Shown here one piece after another: positions 18,144-27,172 of a DNA stretch of 64,000 nt. Made by a program: the position numbers and the translations under genes. How positions within the stretch are numbered: the first letter of the stretch is position 1; every line of letters begins with the position of its first letter. The stretch is from Oscillospiraceae bacterium. GTDB lineage: Bacteria > Bacillota > Clostridia > Lachnospirales > Lachnospiraceae. Below the pieces are notes generated by a model. That model was not told the DNA's origin and did no database searches. It saw only the letters and a program-made list of their open reading frames with translations. The stretch is taken from assembly GCA_021771715.1 (NCBI GenBank), contig JAETOO010000002.1, positions 62,001 through 126,000 of the forward strand. Reading direction: 5' to 3'.

Positions 18144-18320
18144 GCTGCATCTCCTGATTAAAAAAGAATTATACAATATGAACCCCACAAACTCAAGACC
18201 GAAACTGTATTTTTATGGGTACACAATCCGCTGGACGTTACGGTTCAGCCAAGGCTGAACCGTACAGAATCTCCCCATTTAAAACCACTTGCGCCCATTC
18301 TTTGACTCTTCACAAACAAT

Positions 18321-20060
18321 TTACTCATACACCACCACCGGCGTCCCGACAGAGACCGCATTATAGATCGTCTGGGCGGCATCGTACGGCGTGTTGACGC
18401 AGCCGTGCGAGCCGTTCGTCAGGTAAATCGTGCTTCCGAAGTACGCGCGTGTCTGCATATCGTGAATCCCGACATCCCCGTTAAACGGCATCCAGTAATC
18501 CACCGGCGACTGATACCCCTCGCCGACCAGGATCGCATTGCGCTTCTTCGCGTCGATCGCCCAGACGCCGCCGGACGGTGTCGCATTGTCCTTGTTGGGA
18601 TTGCCGGTCACGACCGGCGTGTCCACAATACAGACACCGTTCTCGTAGCACCACATCCTCTGCTGTGAAATGCAGACCTCCACGTACGTGTAGCCGATGT
18701 CGTTCGTGTCACGGCACATCCCCGTATAGACGTACTCCGGCTCCATCGTCCCCTGATATCCCTCGGCGAGCGCGTTCAGCAGCGCAACGATCGTCGCGTC
18801 CTGGTCGATGCACCAGCCGTAATCTCCGCCTGTCAGTGTCTCCGTCGTCCCGAGCGACGTGTAAAACTCTCTGGTCAGGCCGAAGGTGTCATATTTGGCG
18901 GCCAGCGCTTCCACGTAATCCGTCACGCAGACATCGTCAATCACAAAGCTCCCGTCCGCGCGCGTCACAATCCAGTCCGCGATCAGAGGCGCATTGACGA
19001 CCTCCTTGCGGTCCCCGAAGTCATACGTAATGTATGCCTTCGCGAGCGCGCTTTTCTCCGCGGCCACGCGCTGCAGCTCCTCGTCGTCCTCATAGAGCTC
19101 CGGGTCCACGTAGCATCCCTGCTCGTCGAGCGACACGGAGGTCTCTCCCGCATCAATCGCCGCAAACACGGCCTCCTGCGTCCTCGCCGGATCGAGCGTC
19201 GTCCCCATCACCTCCGGTTCGACCACAAATCCCGTGTCCGTCGTCTTTACATACGCGTCCTTTGGCGCAACCTCCAGGGCAGGATTCAGGCAGTCCAGCA
19301 TTCCAAGCGCCGAAGCCGCCGCCTTCTCGTCAAAGGAGAATGCGACCGAGTCCATCGTCCCGCGCCCCAGCAGCATCGTCACCGGCCAGACGTACGAATG
19401 CTGACCCCGCAGCATCCGGTCAATGCTGCTGTTGTCCACAAAGGTCAGGCCGATCGCGTCAGCGCCAAGATATTCGCTCTTCCCGCCCCGCTCCTGAATC
19501 TCCAGACGATAGTCCCCCAGGCGCTCGGCAACCTCCCGCTTTACCTCCTCCACGGTCTTCTGGCTGCAGTCGATCCCGTAGATCTGCGTTCCCTCATAAA
19601 AATGGAAGCCAAAATACACTGCGGTCGCGCTGTACGCCGCCAGCGCCGCGATCCCGAACGTCAGCAGTACCCGGCGGATTCTCCGCACCTTCCGCGCGCG
19701 CAGCTTCTGCTCCAGGGTCATCTCCGGCTTTTCACCCTTCGTGCCGGACGTTCTCCGATCCGCTGCTACCGACTCAGAATTTCCTCGCTCCGAGCCGCGC
19801 CTTGTCCTCTCCGCGGCAGCTATTCTCGTTCCTTCCTCTTCCGCTCCGGCCGCCGCTGCTTCCGCGCGCATATTGCCACGGGCCTTCCGGGCCGGCTCTG
19901 CCTCTCCCGCGCGGCGCGCCCTGCCATCCCGGCCGGCGGTGCGCTCCTGCCGTCTTCTGTCTTTGCTCCCTGCCTTTGCATCCCAGTCCTCACGCATCTC
20001 GGATTCTACCAGCCGCATCCTCCGGCCATTCTGTCCCATTCTCTCCTGTGTCTCATCCAT
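18321..20060 (-). CDS. L,D-transpeptidase (YkuD) with peptidoglycan-binding-type domain
   Basis: Membrane-anchored enzyme expected to form 3-3 cross-links in peptidoglycan. An unusually long Arg/Ala/Glu-rich cytoplasmic tail (residues 1-130) precedes one membrane helix (about 131-153). Next comes an extracytoplasmic region with a VanW/PG_binding_4-like fold (residues about 200-420), and the YkuD catalytic domain closes the protein. The catalytic motif is complete: the His in VGIHDM and SHGCVN with Cys near residue 554. It ends with VGTPVVVYE, the usual end of the domain. Start ATG 20060 is tentative; ATG 20039 also follows an AGGAG. Monocistronic, preceded by a 230-base divergent region shared with the ThrE pair. 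Confidence 0.92.
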   Translation of the reverse strand: MDETQERMGQNGRRMRLVESEMREDWDAKAGSKDRRRQERTAGRDGRARRAGEAEPARKARGNMRAEAAAAGAEEEGTRIAAAERTRRGSERGNSESVAADRRTSGTKGEKPEMTLEQKLRARKVRRIRRVLLTFGIAALAAYSATAVYFGFHFYEGTQIYGIDCSQKTVEEVKREVAERLGDYRLEIQERGGKSEYLGADAIGLTFVDNSSIDRMLRGQHSYVWPVTMLLGRGTMDSVAFSFDEKAAASALGMLDCLNPALEVAPKDAYVKTTDTGFVVEPEVMGTTLDPARTQEAVFAAIDAGETSVSLDEQGCYVDPELYEDDEELQRVAAEKSALAKAYITYDFGDRKEVVNAPLIADWIVTRADGSFVIDDVCVTDYVEALAAKYDTFGLTREFYTSLGTTETLTGGDYGWCIDQDATIVALLNALAEGYQGTMEPEYVYTGMCRDTNDIGYTYVEVCISQQRMWCYENGVCIVDTPVVTGNPNKDNATPSGGVWAIDAKKRNAILVGEGYQSPVDYWMPFNGDVGIHDMQTRAYFGSTIYLTNGSHGCVNTPYDAAQTIYNAVSVGTPVVVYE

Positions 20061-20290
20061 CTGTACGCTGTCCCTATGCCCTGCAGCTTGGCATGCAGGT
20101 TTCCTTTCTCCTCATCCAAAGAATGTGCGCTCCGCACTTGCGCGGCGCAGTCTTCCATTCTTCTCTTCTCTGTGAATCAGCATACCACGAAACGGACAAA
20201 TTCACAAGATTCTATCATAATCGGGGTATGGAATTTCCTCATGCCCTGTGATACAATCACCTTATCTTTTGCGGATGGGGGATAGCAGCT

Positions 20291-21070
20291 GTGACGGATC
20301 ATACAAGAGAAGCGCTGGATGCCGCGGCACTGGCCGGGGACATCCTGCTGGCAAGTGGGGCGGAAATTTTTCGAGTGGAGGAGACGATCGACCGGATCGC
20401 ACACGCTTACGGGGTGCAGTCGAGCGACGCGTTCGTCCTGAGCAGCGGTATTTTTCTGACCGCCGGAAGTGAGCATGAGCGGGAATTTGCCCGCGTGCGG
20501 CACATCCCTCTGAGCGCGGCACGCCTCGACCGCGTCACGGCAGTCAACCAGCTCTCCCGGGAAATTGAGCACGGAACGTACACGCCGGACGAGGCAAAGC
20601 AGCGGCTGCTCGAAATCCAGCAGATGCCGCCGAAGCCCAGCATCCATCAGGTGCTCGCCTCCGGGGTGGGAAGCGGCTGCTTTTGTTTCCTGTTCGGCGG
20701 CGACCTTGCCGACTGCGCGGTCGCATTCGTCGCGGGCCTGATTCTCTACGTGTACCTGCTCTATCTGGTAAAGGGACGGCTCTCCAAGATCGCCACCAAC
20801 ATCTCCGGCGGCATGCTTGTGACGCTCATCGCCGTGCTCCTCTTCCGGCTCGGGTTCGGACATCACCTGGGCGAGATCATTATCGGATCCATCATCCCGC
20901 TCGTGCCCGGCGTGCCGTTCACAAACGCAATCCGGGACATCGCCGACCAGGACTACATCGCAGGCGCCGTGCGGCTGCTCGACGCGCTGCTGATCACCTT
21001 CAGCATCGCACTCGGCGTCGGCCTCGTCATGATCGCCTACCACCACTACATCGGTGGGGCGGTTCTGTAA
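20291..21070 (+). CDS. Threonine/serine exporter, ThrE N-domain subunit
   Basis: 259 residues of the ThrE/PF06738 family: an amphipathic N-terminal domain (ALDAAALAGDILLASGAEIFRVEETIDRIA is the family start) and about five membrane helices, with the conserved PLVPGVPFTNAIRD. In actinobacteria the exporter is one polypeptide; in Firmicutes it is split, as here, with the small C-domain subunit downstream. GTG 20291 follows a GGGGGA site. It probably exports threonine, serine or small peptides. Confidence 0.9.
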   Translation: MTDHTREALDAAALAGDILLASGAEIFRVEETIDRIAHAYGVQSSDAFVLSSGIFLTAGSEHEREFARVRHIPLSAARLDRVTAVNQLSREIEHGTYTPDEAKQRLLEIQQMPPKPSIHQVLASGVGSGCFCFLFGGDLADCAVAFVAGLILYVYLLYLVKGRLSKIATNISGGMLVTLIAVLLFRLGFGHHLGEIIIGSIIPLVPGVPFTNAIRDIADQDYIAGAVRLLDALLITFSIALGVGLVMIAYHHYIGGAVL

Positions 21071-21196
21071 CGAATGCCGGATGTCGGGCTGCGCTGCGCA
21101 TTTTTGATACCGGTCTTTTAAGGCAGCTTTTCCGATGCTTCGATTGTTCTGCCAAATGGCCTCATGCCATCTGCATTTTTATTTATGGAGGAAACT

Positions 21197-21640
21197 ATGT
21201 CGCCACGCTTGTTCTTCGAATTTTTTGCCGCTTTCTTTGGCACCATCGCGTTCGCCCTGCTCTTTCAGGTGCCGGGGATGTACTACAAATACTGCGGGCT
21301 GATCGGCGCGCTTGGCTGGATGTGCTATGAGCTGCTTCTGCCCTCTGCCACCGCGGCGATCTCGACCTTCTTCGCGACCGTTCTCGTGATTCTCCTCTCC
21401 CGGTTTTTCGCGGTTCGCGAGCGCTGTCCCGTCACCGTCTTTTTGGTCGCCGGGATCTTCCCGCTCGTGCCGGGCGCAGGAATCTACTGGACCGCCTACT
21501 ACATCGTAACCGACGAACTCGCCAAGGCAGGGGAGCGCGGATTTGCGACGTTCAAAATCGCAGTCGCGATCGTGCTCGGCATCCTGCTCGTCTTCGAATT
21601 TCCGCAGAAGTGGTTTCGCATTGGGAGCAAGGCAGCCTGA
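21197..21640 (+). CDS. Threonine/serine exporter, ThrE C-domain subunit
   Basis: A 147-residue hydrophobic protein with four or five membrane helices and the PLVPGAGIYW motif of PF12821. Start ATG 21197 lies five bases after a perfect GGAGG; an in-frame ATG at 21164 has no site. It follows the partner gene by 126 bases. Its 3' end abuts a 36-bp tandem repeat array shared with the converging Dus gene. Confidence 0.9.
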   Translation: MSPRLFFEFFAAFFGTIAFALLFQVPGMYYKYCGLIGALGWMCYELLLPSATAAISTFFATVLVILLSRFFAVRERCPVTVFLVAGIFPLVPGAGIYWTAYYIVTDELAKAGERGFATFKIAVAIVLGILLVFEFPQKWFRIGSKAA

Positions 21641-21657
21641 TACGCAGGACGGATATC

Positions 21658-21794
21658 TCATCGGCAAGTCCACGATCTATCCGGAGCATTATTTCATCGG
21701 CAATGCCACGATCTACCCGGAATGTCATTTCACCGACATTGCCAGAACCTATCCGAAGCGTCACTTCATCGGCAACGTCCAGACCTCCGGCCCG
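21658..21794. repeat. 36-bp tandem repeat across the 3' end of the Dus gene
   Basis: Units begin at 21658, 21694, 21730 and 21766 (exact 36-base period; the third and fourth are progressively diverged, the fourth partial), each starting TCATCGGCAATGCCACG or similar. The stop codon of the Dus gene (21761-21763) lies inside the third unit. No unique spacers, so not CRISPR. Confidence 0.9.
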
Positions 21795-22906
21795 TCCGGC
21801 AGCAGTTCGCACTCCCGGAACAGTCCGTCCACCGCACACAGATATTCGTTCAGGCTGCCCGCTTTGCGCAGCCTTTTTCCGTGCTTCTGTGCATCCGCAA
21901 AGGAGTGGAGCAAATACGTCCACAGCTCCTTCATATGAAAGATTGCGTTCTTCTCCTCCCTGAATATCTCCCGATACTGTTCAAAGAGCTCATCGTGAAA
22001 CGCCCGCAGCTCGGCCTTTCCTGTCTTCCGAACCGTCTGCGCGTATTCCATATCATTCAACCTTGCCTGCACCCGGCGCGCTGTATCCGCACGCTCCCCT
22101 TGCTGTTGTGCCACATGAGCATGCTCCCTGTCCTCCAAATCTGGCTGCATCCTGCTTACTGCTTCCACACTCTCCGACCGCGGCTTCGCCGTCTGAGCAT
22201 GCTCACCGTCACACAGTTCCCGGATCAGCCCCGGGTTGGCGATCACGCCGCGGCCGAGCATCACGCGGTCCACGGTCGGAAACTGCTCACAGAACGCCGC
22301 ATAGTCGCGCGCGGTCAGCAGATTGCCGTTGTAGCAGACCGGCATCCGGCACAGCGGCAGCAGCTTGGCGAACACCTCCCGGTGCGGCTGCCCGCGGTAA
22401 TACTCCTCCCGCGTGCGCGGATGGATGATCAGCTCCGAGAGCGGATACTGATTGTAGATATGGATCAGCCGGTACGCCTCGTCCGGCGACGTCATCCCGA
22501 TCCGCGTCTTGATGGAGATGCGCACCTCATTTTCCGAAAAAATGCGGTCCAGAAACCGGTCCAGCTCGTCCGGTACTCCGAGCAGGCCGGCGCCCCGCCT
22601 GCGCGAGACGACCGTGCCGGAGGGGCAGCCCAGGTTCAGGTTGACCTCCTCATAGCCGTACTCCCCAAGCGCCTGCACCGCCTCGCGGAACCGGTCGCCA
22701 TCATTCGTCAGGATCTGCGGAACCAGCGTCCCGACGCGATTATTCTCCGGCAAGACATCGCGCAGCTCCTTCGAGCGCAGCGTCCGCTTCTGATCCGGCA
22801 CAATAAACGGCGTAAAGTACCGGTCCGTGCCAGGAAAGTACTTTTCCAGCGCGTTTCGATAAATATAACCTGTCACGCCCTCGAGCGGGGCAAGATAAAA
22901 TTTCAT
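21761..22906 (-). CDS. dus: tRNA-dihydrouridine synthase
   Basis: FMN-dependent TIM-barrel enzyme that reduces uridine in the D-loop of tRNA. It starts MKFYLAPLEGVTGYIYRNAL, carries the catalytic Cys motif NLNLGCPSGTVVSRRRGAGLL, KTRIG, HPRTREEYYRG, CYNGNL and VMLGRGVIANPGLI, and ends with the helical tRNA-binding domain. ATG 22906 is preceded by GGAGGAG. About 65 residues between the barrel and the helical domain are an unusual insertion made of a 26-residue repeat. The last codons lie in a separate 36-bp repeat array. Monocistronic, after an FGGY kinase gene. Confidence 0.92.
   Translation of the reverse strand: MKFYLAPLEGVTGYIYRNALEKYFPGTDRYFTPFIVPDQKRTLRSKELRDVLPENNRVGTLVPQILTNDGDRFREAVQALGEYGYEEVNLNLGCPSGTVVSRRRGAGLLGVPDELDRFLDRIFSENEVRISIKTRIGMTSPDEAYRLIHIYNQYPLSELIIHPRTREEYYRGQPHREVFAKLLPLCRMPVCYNGNLLTARDYAAFCEQFPTVDRVMLGRGVIANPGLIRELCDGEHAQTAKPRSESVEAVSRMQPDLEDREHAHVAQQQGERADTARRVQARLNDMEYAQTVRKTGKAELRAFHDELFEQYREIFREEKNAIFHMKELWTYLLHSFADAQKHGKRLRKAGSLNEYLCAVDGLFRECELLPDGPEVWTLPMK
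22015..22204 (-). repeat. 78-bp in-frame tandem repeat inside dus
   Basis: On the minus strand, units start at 22204, 22126 and 22048 (exactly 78 bases apart), encoding EHAQTA..., EHAHVA... and EYAQTV...; the third is partial. The 26-residue unit is polar and helix-prone. It interrupts the domain junction of the Dus enzyme. Confidence 0.85.
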
Positions 22907-22935
22907 ATGTGCGTTTCTCCTCCTGCAAACCGGAA

Positions 22936-23033
22936 GAGGGTGCCGCAAAATGTGGCAAATCCACAATGACTGGTATCCGTGCGATTAATCGTACACCAGT
23001 AGTGGCAGTTGTCAGCAATTTTGCAACACCCTC
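22936..23033. repeat. 98-bp imperfect palindrome between kinase and dus genes
   Basis: Outer arms GAGGGTGccGCAAAAT (from 22936) and ATTTTGCaaCACCCTC (to 23033) enclose inner arms ACTGGT/ACCAGT and a central perfect GATTAATC (22983-22990). It fills the whole gap between the FGGY kinase stop and the dus ribosome binding site. There is no T tract on the minus strand, so a classical terminator is unlikely. Confidence 0.75.
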
Positions 23034-23040
23034 CGCAAAT

Positions 23041-24648
23041 TCAGCTCAGACTCTCCACCGCTGCCCGCTCGATCGGCAGGCCGTTCTTGTAGCGCTCGAT
23101 GAACGAGTCAAACCCTGCGACGTCCTCCGCCTTCGGCAGCATCTCGATGCCGATGCTTCCGCCGAACACCTTGTCCGCGAGGAACTTGTCGAGGCTCTCG
23201 CCCTCCGACTTGTTGACCATGTAGGAAGCCAGCAGCGCGATGCCCCATGCGCCGCCCTCACCTGCCGTCTCCATGACGGAAACCGGGGAATTGAGCGCTG
23301 CCGCCAGGATTCCCTGTCCGACGCCCTTCGTCTTGAACAGTCCGCCGTGCCCGTAGATCTTGTCGATCTTCACATCCTCGTTCTTCAGCAGGATGTCGAA
23401 GCCCACCTTCAGAGCGCCGAGCGAGGTGAACAGATTCACGCGCATGAAATTCGCCAGGTTGAACTTGCTGTCCGGCTTTCTCGCGAAGAGCGGACGGCCC
23501 TCATTGAAGCCCGTGATGTGCTCACCCGAGAAATAGTTGTACGCAAGCAGTCCGCCGCAGTCCGCGTCGCCCTCGAGCGCCTTATTGTACAGCGTGCCGA
23601 AGAGCTTGTTCATATCGACCTCGATGCCGAATGCCTCCGAAAATTCCTTAAAGATCCCTACCCACGCGTTCAGATCCGAGGTACAGTTGTTGCAGTGCAC
23701 CATCGCCACCTGGTCGCCGGACGGAGTCGTCACGATGTCAATCGCGTCGTACGGCTTCGACAGATCCTTCTCCAGCACGATCATGCCGAACACGGACGTG
23801 CCCGCCGACACATTTCCGGTGCGCACTGCCACGCTGTTCGTCGCCGCCATGCCGGTGCCAGCATCACCCTCCGGCGGGCATACCGGAATCCCGGCCTCCA
23901 GCTTGCCGGACACGTCCAGCAGCTTCGCGCCCTTCTCCGTCAGCACTCCCGCGCTGTCGCCTGCCACAAGCACCTTCGGGAACACCTCTCTCAACTTCCA
24001 GCCGAAGCCCTTGGGCGCTACCAGCTCGTCAAACTTCTCCACCATCTGCGCATTGTAATCCTTCGTCGCCGTGTCAATCGGGAACATACCGGACGCCTCG
24101 CCGACACCTGCGACCTTCTCGCCGGTCAGCTGCCAGTGAATGTACTCCGCCAGCGTCGACACAAACACGATATCCTTCACATGCTCCTCGCCGTTCAGGA
24201 TCGCCTGATACAGATGTGCGATCGTCCATCTCTGCGGAATGTGGAAATTGAACAGCGCGGAGAGCTTCTCGGACGCCTCCTCGGTGATCGTGTTTCTCCA
24301 GGTGCGGAACGGCACCAGCAGCTCCCCGTCCTTGTCAAACGGCATATAGCCGTGCATCATTGCACTGAAACCGATCGCGGCGAGCTTCGTCAGCTCCACG
24401 CCGTACTGCGTTTTTACATCCTCCGCCAGCTTCGTGTAGCTGTCCTGCAGCCCTGCCCAGATTGCATCCAGGCTGTAGGTCCAGATCCCGTCCACCAGCT
24501 GGTTCTCCCAGTCATGCGCGCCCGAAGCGATCGGCGCATTCGTCTCGTCCACGAGCACCGCCTTGATTCTCGTCGAACCGAACTCAATCCCGAGCACGGC
24601 CCTGCCGCTCTCAATCGTATTTCTGATCTTGCTCACATCTAAGCCCAT
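23041..24648 (-). CDS. FGGY-family carbohydrate kinase
   Basis: Cytoplasmic sugar kinase of 535 residues in the glycerokinase/xylulokinase/ribulokinase superfamily. The N-terminal phosphate-binding segment reads [16 protein letters not shown], with [15 protein letters not shown] and TWRNT following and [20 protein letters not shown]-like and [13 protein letters not shown] segments in the second half. Start ATG 24648 has an AGGAG site; a longer frame to 24690 lacks one. Substrate is not settled by sequence: L-ribulose or D-xylulose would fit the AraD/transketolase operon and the xylan locus in this window. It stands alone, without a sugar isomerase beside it. A 38-bp tandem repeat lies in its upstream region. 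Confidence 0.88.
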   Translation of the reverse strand: MGLDVSKIRNTIESGRAVLGIEFGSTRIKAVLVDETNAPIASGAHDWENQLVDGIWTYSLDAIWAGLQDSYTKLAEDVKTQYGVELTKLAAIGFSAMMHGYMPFDKDGELLVPFRTWRNTITEEASEKLSALFNFHIPQRWTIAHLYQAILNGEEHVKDIVFVSTLAEYIHWQLTGEKVAGVGEASGMFPIDTATKDYNAQMVEKFDELVAPKGFGWKLREVFPKVLVAGDSAGVLTEKGAKLLDVSGKLEAGIPVCPPEGDAGTGMAATNSVAVRTGNVSAGTSVFGMIVLEKDLSKPYDAIDIVTTPSGDQVAMVHCNNCTSDLNAWVGIFKEFSEAFGIEVDMNKLFGTLYNKALEGDADCGGLLAYNYFSGEHITGFNEGRPLFARKPDSKFNLANFMRVNLFTSLGALKVGFDILLKNEDVKIDKIYGHGGLFKTKGVGQGILAAALNSPVSVMETAGEGGAWGIALLASYMVNKSEGESLDKFLADKVFGGSIGIEMLPKAEDVAGFDSFIERYKNGLPIERAAVESLS

Positions 24649-24701
24649 TTCACGTCTCCTCCTGTTATCCTTGTCTTCCCGGCGCCGCACATTCTAAGCG
24701 G

Positions 24702-24850
24702 CATCTCACGCCTTTGCAGCGCCTCACATGCACTTGCTGCATCGCACGCCTTCGCAATGCCTCACATGCGCTTACTGCATCGCGCGCCTTCGCAATGTCT
24801 CACATGCACTTGCTGCATCGCACGCCTTCGCAGTCCGCCTCACGCATCTT
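24702..24850. repeat. 38-bp intergenic tandem repeat
   Basis: Three full units start at 24721, 24759 and 24797 (GCCTCACATGC...CTGCATCGC...CCTTCGCAAT), with partial units on both sides. It lies just upstream of the kinase start in the 436-base divergent gap 24649-25084. The rest of that gap is AT-richer leader of the GH120 gene, in which I see no clear promoter or terminator. Confidence 0.9.
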
Positions 24851-25084
24851 CGCGGCCCGCCGGCCATCCGGCAAATCCGCTCCCATATCCGGCGACTGCC
24901 GTGGACTCATTATAGCATCATTTGCCGGCAGATGCTACCTTTTTGTGAAAAATATACGAAGCGGGATTGCGAAATCTTGCGATATTGTACGAATGCCGCA
25001 ATTATTTGCTAGACAAATAGAGGCCCTATCGGCAAAATAAAAGTACCAATTTACTTCAAAACCGAGAAAGGAAGGTAGTTCAGC

Positions 25085-27088
25085 ATGATTCTCTATGTCA
25101 ATCAGAATGCTGCCAAAGAGGGAAACGGCAGCAAGGAAACTCCGTTTCGTCACATCAATGACGCGGCAAAGGTCGCGATGCCAGGCGATACCGTCCTTGT
25201 CGCACCGGGCATTTACCGCGAGTACGTGGATCCGGTAAACGCCGGACTTCCCGATGCCCGCATTACCTATAAGAGCGAGGTGCCGCTGGGTGCCGTGATC
25301 ACCGGCGCAGAGGAGGCCAAGGGCTGGACACTGTACCAGGACAATGTCTGGGTGTACCGGGTCGACAACGGCGTGTTCGGCAGCTACAACCCCTACACCA
25401 CCTGGGTCGGCGGCGACTGGTATTTCGCTCCTGTCATCCGCCACACAGGCGCAGTCTATCTGAATGACCGCCAGCTCTACGAGGCGGAGACGCTCGAGGA
25501 GTGTATCAAGGGCGAGGTCTACCCCTGCTCCTGGGAGCCGGAGTGGTCCGTCTACAAATGGTACACCGAGCAGGACGGCAACGAGACCGTCATCTACGCG
25601 AATTTCCAGGGCAAAAATCCGAACGAGGAGCACGTCGACATCAACGTCAGACGGAACTGCTTCATGCCGTCGAAGACCGGCGTCGGCTACATCACCTTCT
25701 CCGGCTTCAATGTCAACAAGGCCGCAACCACCTGGGCTCCGCCTGCCGCTTACCAGGACGGCATGATCGGGCCGCACTGGTCAAAGGGCTGGATCATCGA
25801 GGACTGCGAGATCAGCAACAGTAAGTGCTGCGGCATCTCCCTGGGCAAGTATTACGACGAGGAGAACGACCACTATTTCACGAGAAAGCATGTGAAGAGC
25901 CCGACGCAGATGGAGCGCGACGCCGTCTGCCGCGGACAGTACCACGGCTGGGTGAAGGAGAAGGTCGGCAGCCACATCGTGAGACGCTGCCACATCCATC
26001 ACTGCGAGCAGACCGGTATCGTGGGCCGCATGGGCTGCGTGTTCAGCGTGATCGAGGACAACCACATCCACCACATCAACAACATGCAGCAGCTCGGCGG
26101 CGCTGAGATCTCCGGCATCAAGCTGCACGCTGCGATCGACGTCGTGATGCGCCGCAACCACATCCACCACTCCACGATGGGAATCTGGTGCGACTGGCAG
26201 GCACAGGGCACGCGGATCACGCAGAACCTCCTGCACGACAATTACGCTCCGGACGGAGCCATCATGGCAGAGGGCGCGATGAGGAGCCAGGATATCTTCA
26301 TCGAGGTAGGCCACGGCCCGACACTGATCGACAACAACATCATGCTCTCCAAGGCAGGTGTCCGCATCGCGACCGAGGGCGTTGCCTGCGTGCACAACCT
26401 GATTCTCGGCTCCTTCACCGCGGTCGGCGTTGGCACGGACAATGTCGTGAACGGCATCAACCAGCCGCGCTACACGCCGTACCACATCCGCCACCGCACG
26501 GAGGTCGCAGGCTTCATGACGATCCTGCACGGTGACGACCGCTTCTACAACAACATCTTCGTCCAGAACTGGCCGGTCGAAACGGTCGAGGCGAAGGAGG
26601 ACATGGGCTTTAAGATGATCGACAACCAGGTCGTCGGCACGGACGTCTTCGACGAGTACCCGACCTACGACGAGTGGATCCAGTGGTTCGAGATGGACAA
26701 CCCGTACGCGAGCATGCGCAAGCTGCAGCAGTACCATTTCTCACACCTCCCAGTGTGGGTAAACGGCAACGCGTACTTCAACGGCGCAAAGGCTTGCAAG
26801 AATGAGAAATCCAACCTCATCGACAACGAGCATCCGGTATACGTCAAGCTCGTCGAGAAGGACGGCAAGTACTACCTCGACACCAACGTCTACGAGCTGC
26901 TCGGCGAGTTCGAGGACGGCATCATCAACAGCGACATCCTCGGCTGCGCGTTCGAGCCGGAGCAGCGCTTCGAGAACCCGGACGGCACGACCATCGTCTT
27001 CAACGAGGACTACCTCGGCGAGCACCGCGGACTCTCCACGATCCCTGGACCGTTCGCATCCGCAGACGCGGCGAAAAAAGCGCTGTAA
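25085..27088 (+). CDS. GH120-type beta-xylosidase (right-handed beta-helix)
   Basis: 667 residues without a signal peptide, so cytoplasmic. The N-terminus (VNQNAAKEGNGSKETPFRHI, then PGDTVLVAPGIYREYVDP) and the central HIHHC/NHIHH repeats mark a parallel beta-helix. The overall pattern matches glycoside hydrolase family 120, founded on the Thermoanaerobacterium beta-xylosidase. By analogy the nucleophile would be Asp 370 in GIWCDWQAQGTR and the acid/base Glu 407 in DIFIEVGHGP; this assignment is inferred, not tested. It would release xylose from imported xylo-oligosaccharides. An AAGGAAGG site precedes ATG 25085. It is transcribed away from the kinase and towards the serine hydrolase gene, and ends in a strong terminator. 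Confidence 0.87.
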   Translation: MILYVNQNAAKEGNGSKETPFRHINDAAKVAMPGDTVLVAPGIYREYVDPVNAGLPDARITYKSEVPLGAVITGAEEAKGWTLYQDNVWVYRVDNGVFGSYNPYTTWVGGDWYFAPVIRHTGAVYLNDRQLYEAETLEECIKGEVYPCSWEPEWSVYKWYTEQDGNETVIYANFQGKNPNEEHVDINVRRNCFMPSKTGVGYITFSGFNVNKAATTWAPPAAYQDGMIGPHWSKGWIIEDCEISNSKCCGISLGKYYDEENDHYFTRKHVKSPTQMERDAVCRGQYHGWVKEKVGSHIVRRCHIHHCEQTGIVGRMGCVFSVIEDNHIHHINNMQQLGGAEISGIKLHAAIDVVMRRNHIHHSTMGIWCDWQAQGTRITQNLLHDNYAPDGAIMAEGAMRSQDIFIEVGHGPTLIDNNIMLSKAGVRIATEGVACVHNLILGSFTAVGVGTDNVVNGINQPRYTPYHIRHRTEVAGFMTILHGDDRFYNNIFVQNWPVETVEAKEDMGFKMIDNQVVGTDVFDEYPTYDEWIQWFEMDNPYASMRKLQQYHFSHLPVWVNGNAYFNGAKACKNEKSNLIDNEHPVYVKLVEKDGKYYLDTNVYELLGEFEDGIINSDILGCAFEPEQRFENPDGTTIVFNEDYLGEHRGLSTIPGPFASADAAKKAL

Positions 27089-27125
27089 ATACATTTGTCA
27101 TCGGTTATCCTTTCATTTGAACTCA

Positions 27126-27172
27126 AGGGGAGGGCGCTGCCAGATTGCCGGCAACGCCCTCCCCTATTCTTT
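27126..27172 (+). terminator. Terminator after the GH120 gene
   Basis: AGGGGAGGGCG (27126-27136) pairs perfectly with CGCCCTCCCCT (27155-27165); an inner TGCC/GGCA extends the stem, and ATTCTTTCTATTT follows. The leftward serine hydrolase gene ends right beside it. Confidence 0.8.

Noticed and set aside
17859-18188. Minus-strand frame of 109 codons upstream of the ArsR gene
   Set aside because: No ribosome binding site, runs through the hairpin block, no recognisable features.
21658-21794. Possible CRISPR array (36-bp repeats)
   Set aside because: Units are contiguous, without unique spacers, and they overlap a coding end; no cas genes are present.
22909-24642. Plus-strand open frame of 577 codons opposite the FGGY kinase
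   Set aside because: Antisense shadow; the minus-strand kinase has clear motifs and start.
24702-24850. Possible CRISPR array (38-bp repeats)
   Set aside because: Pure head-to-tail tandem repeat, no spacers.
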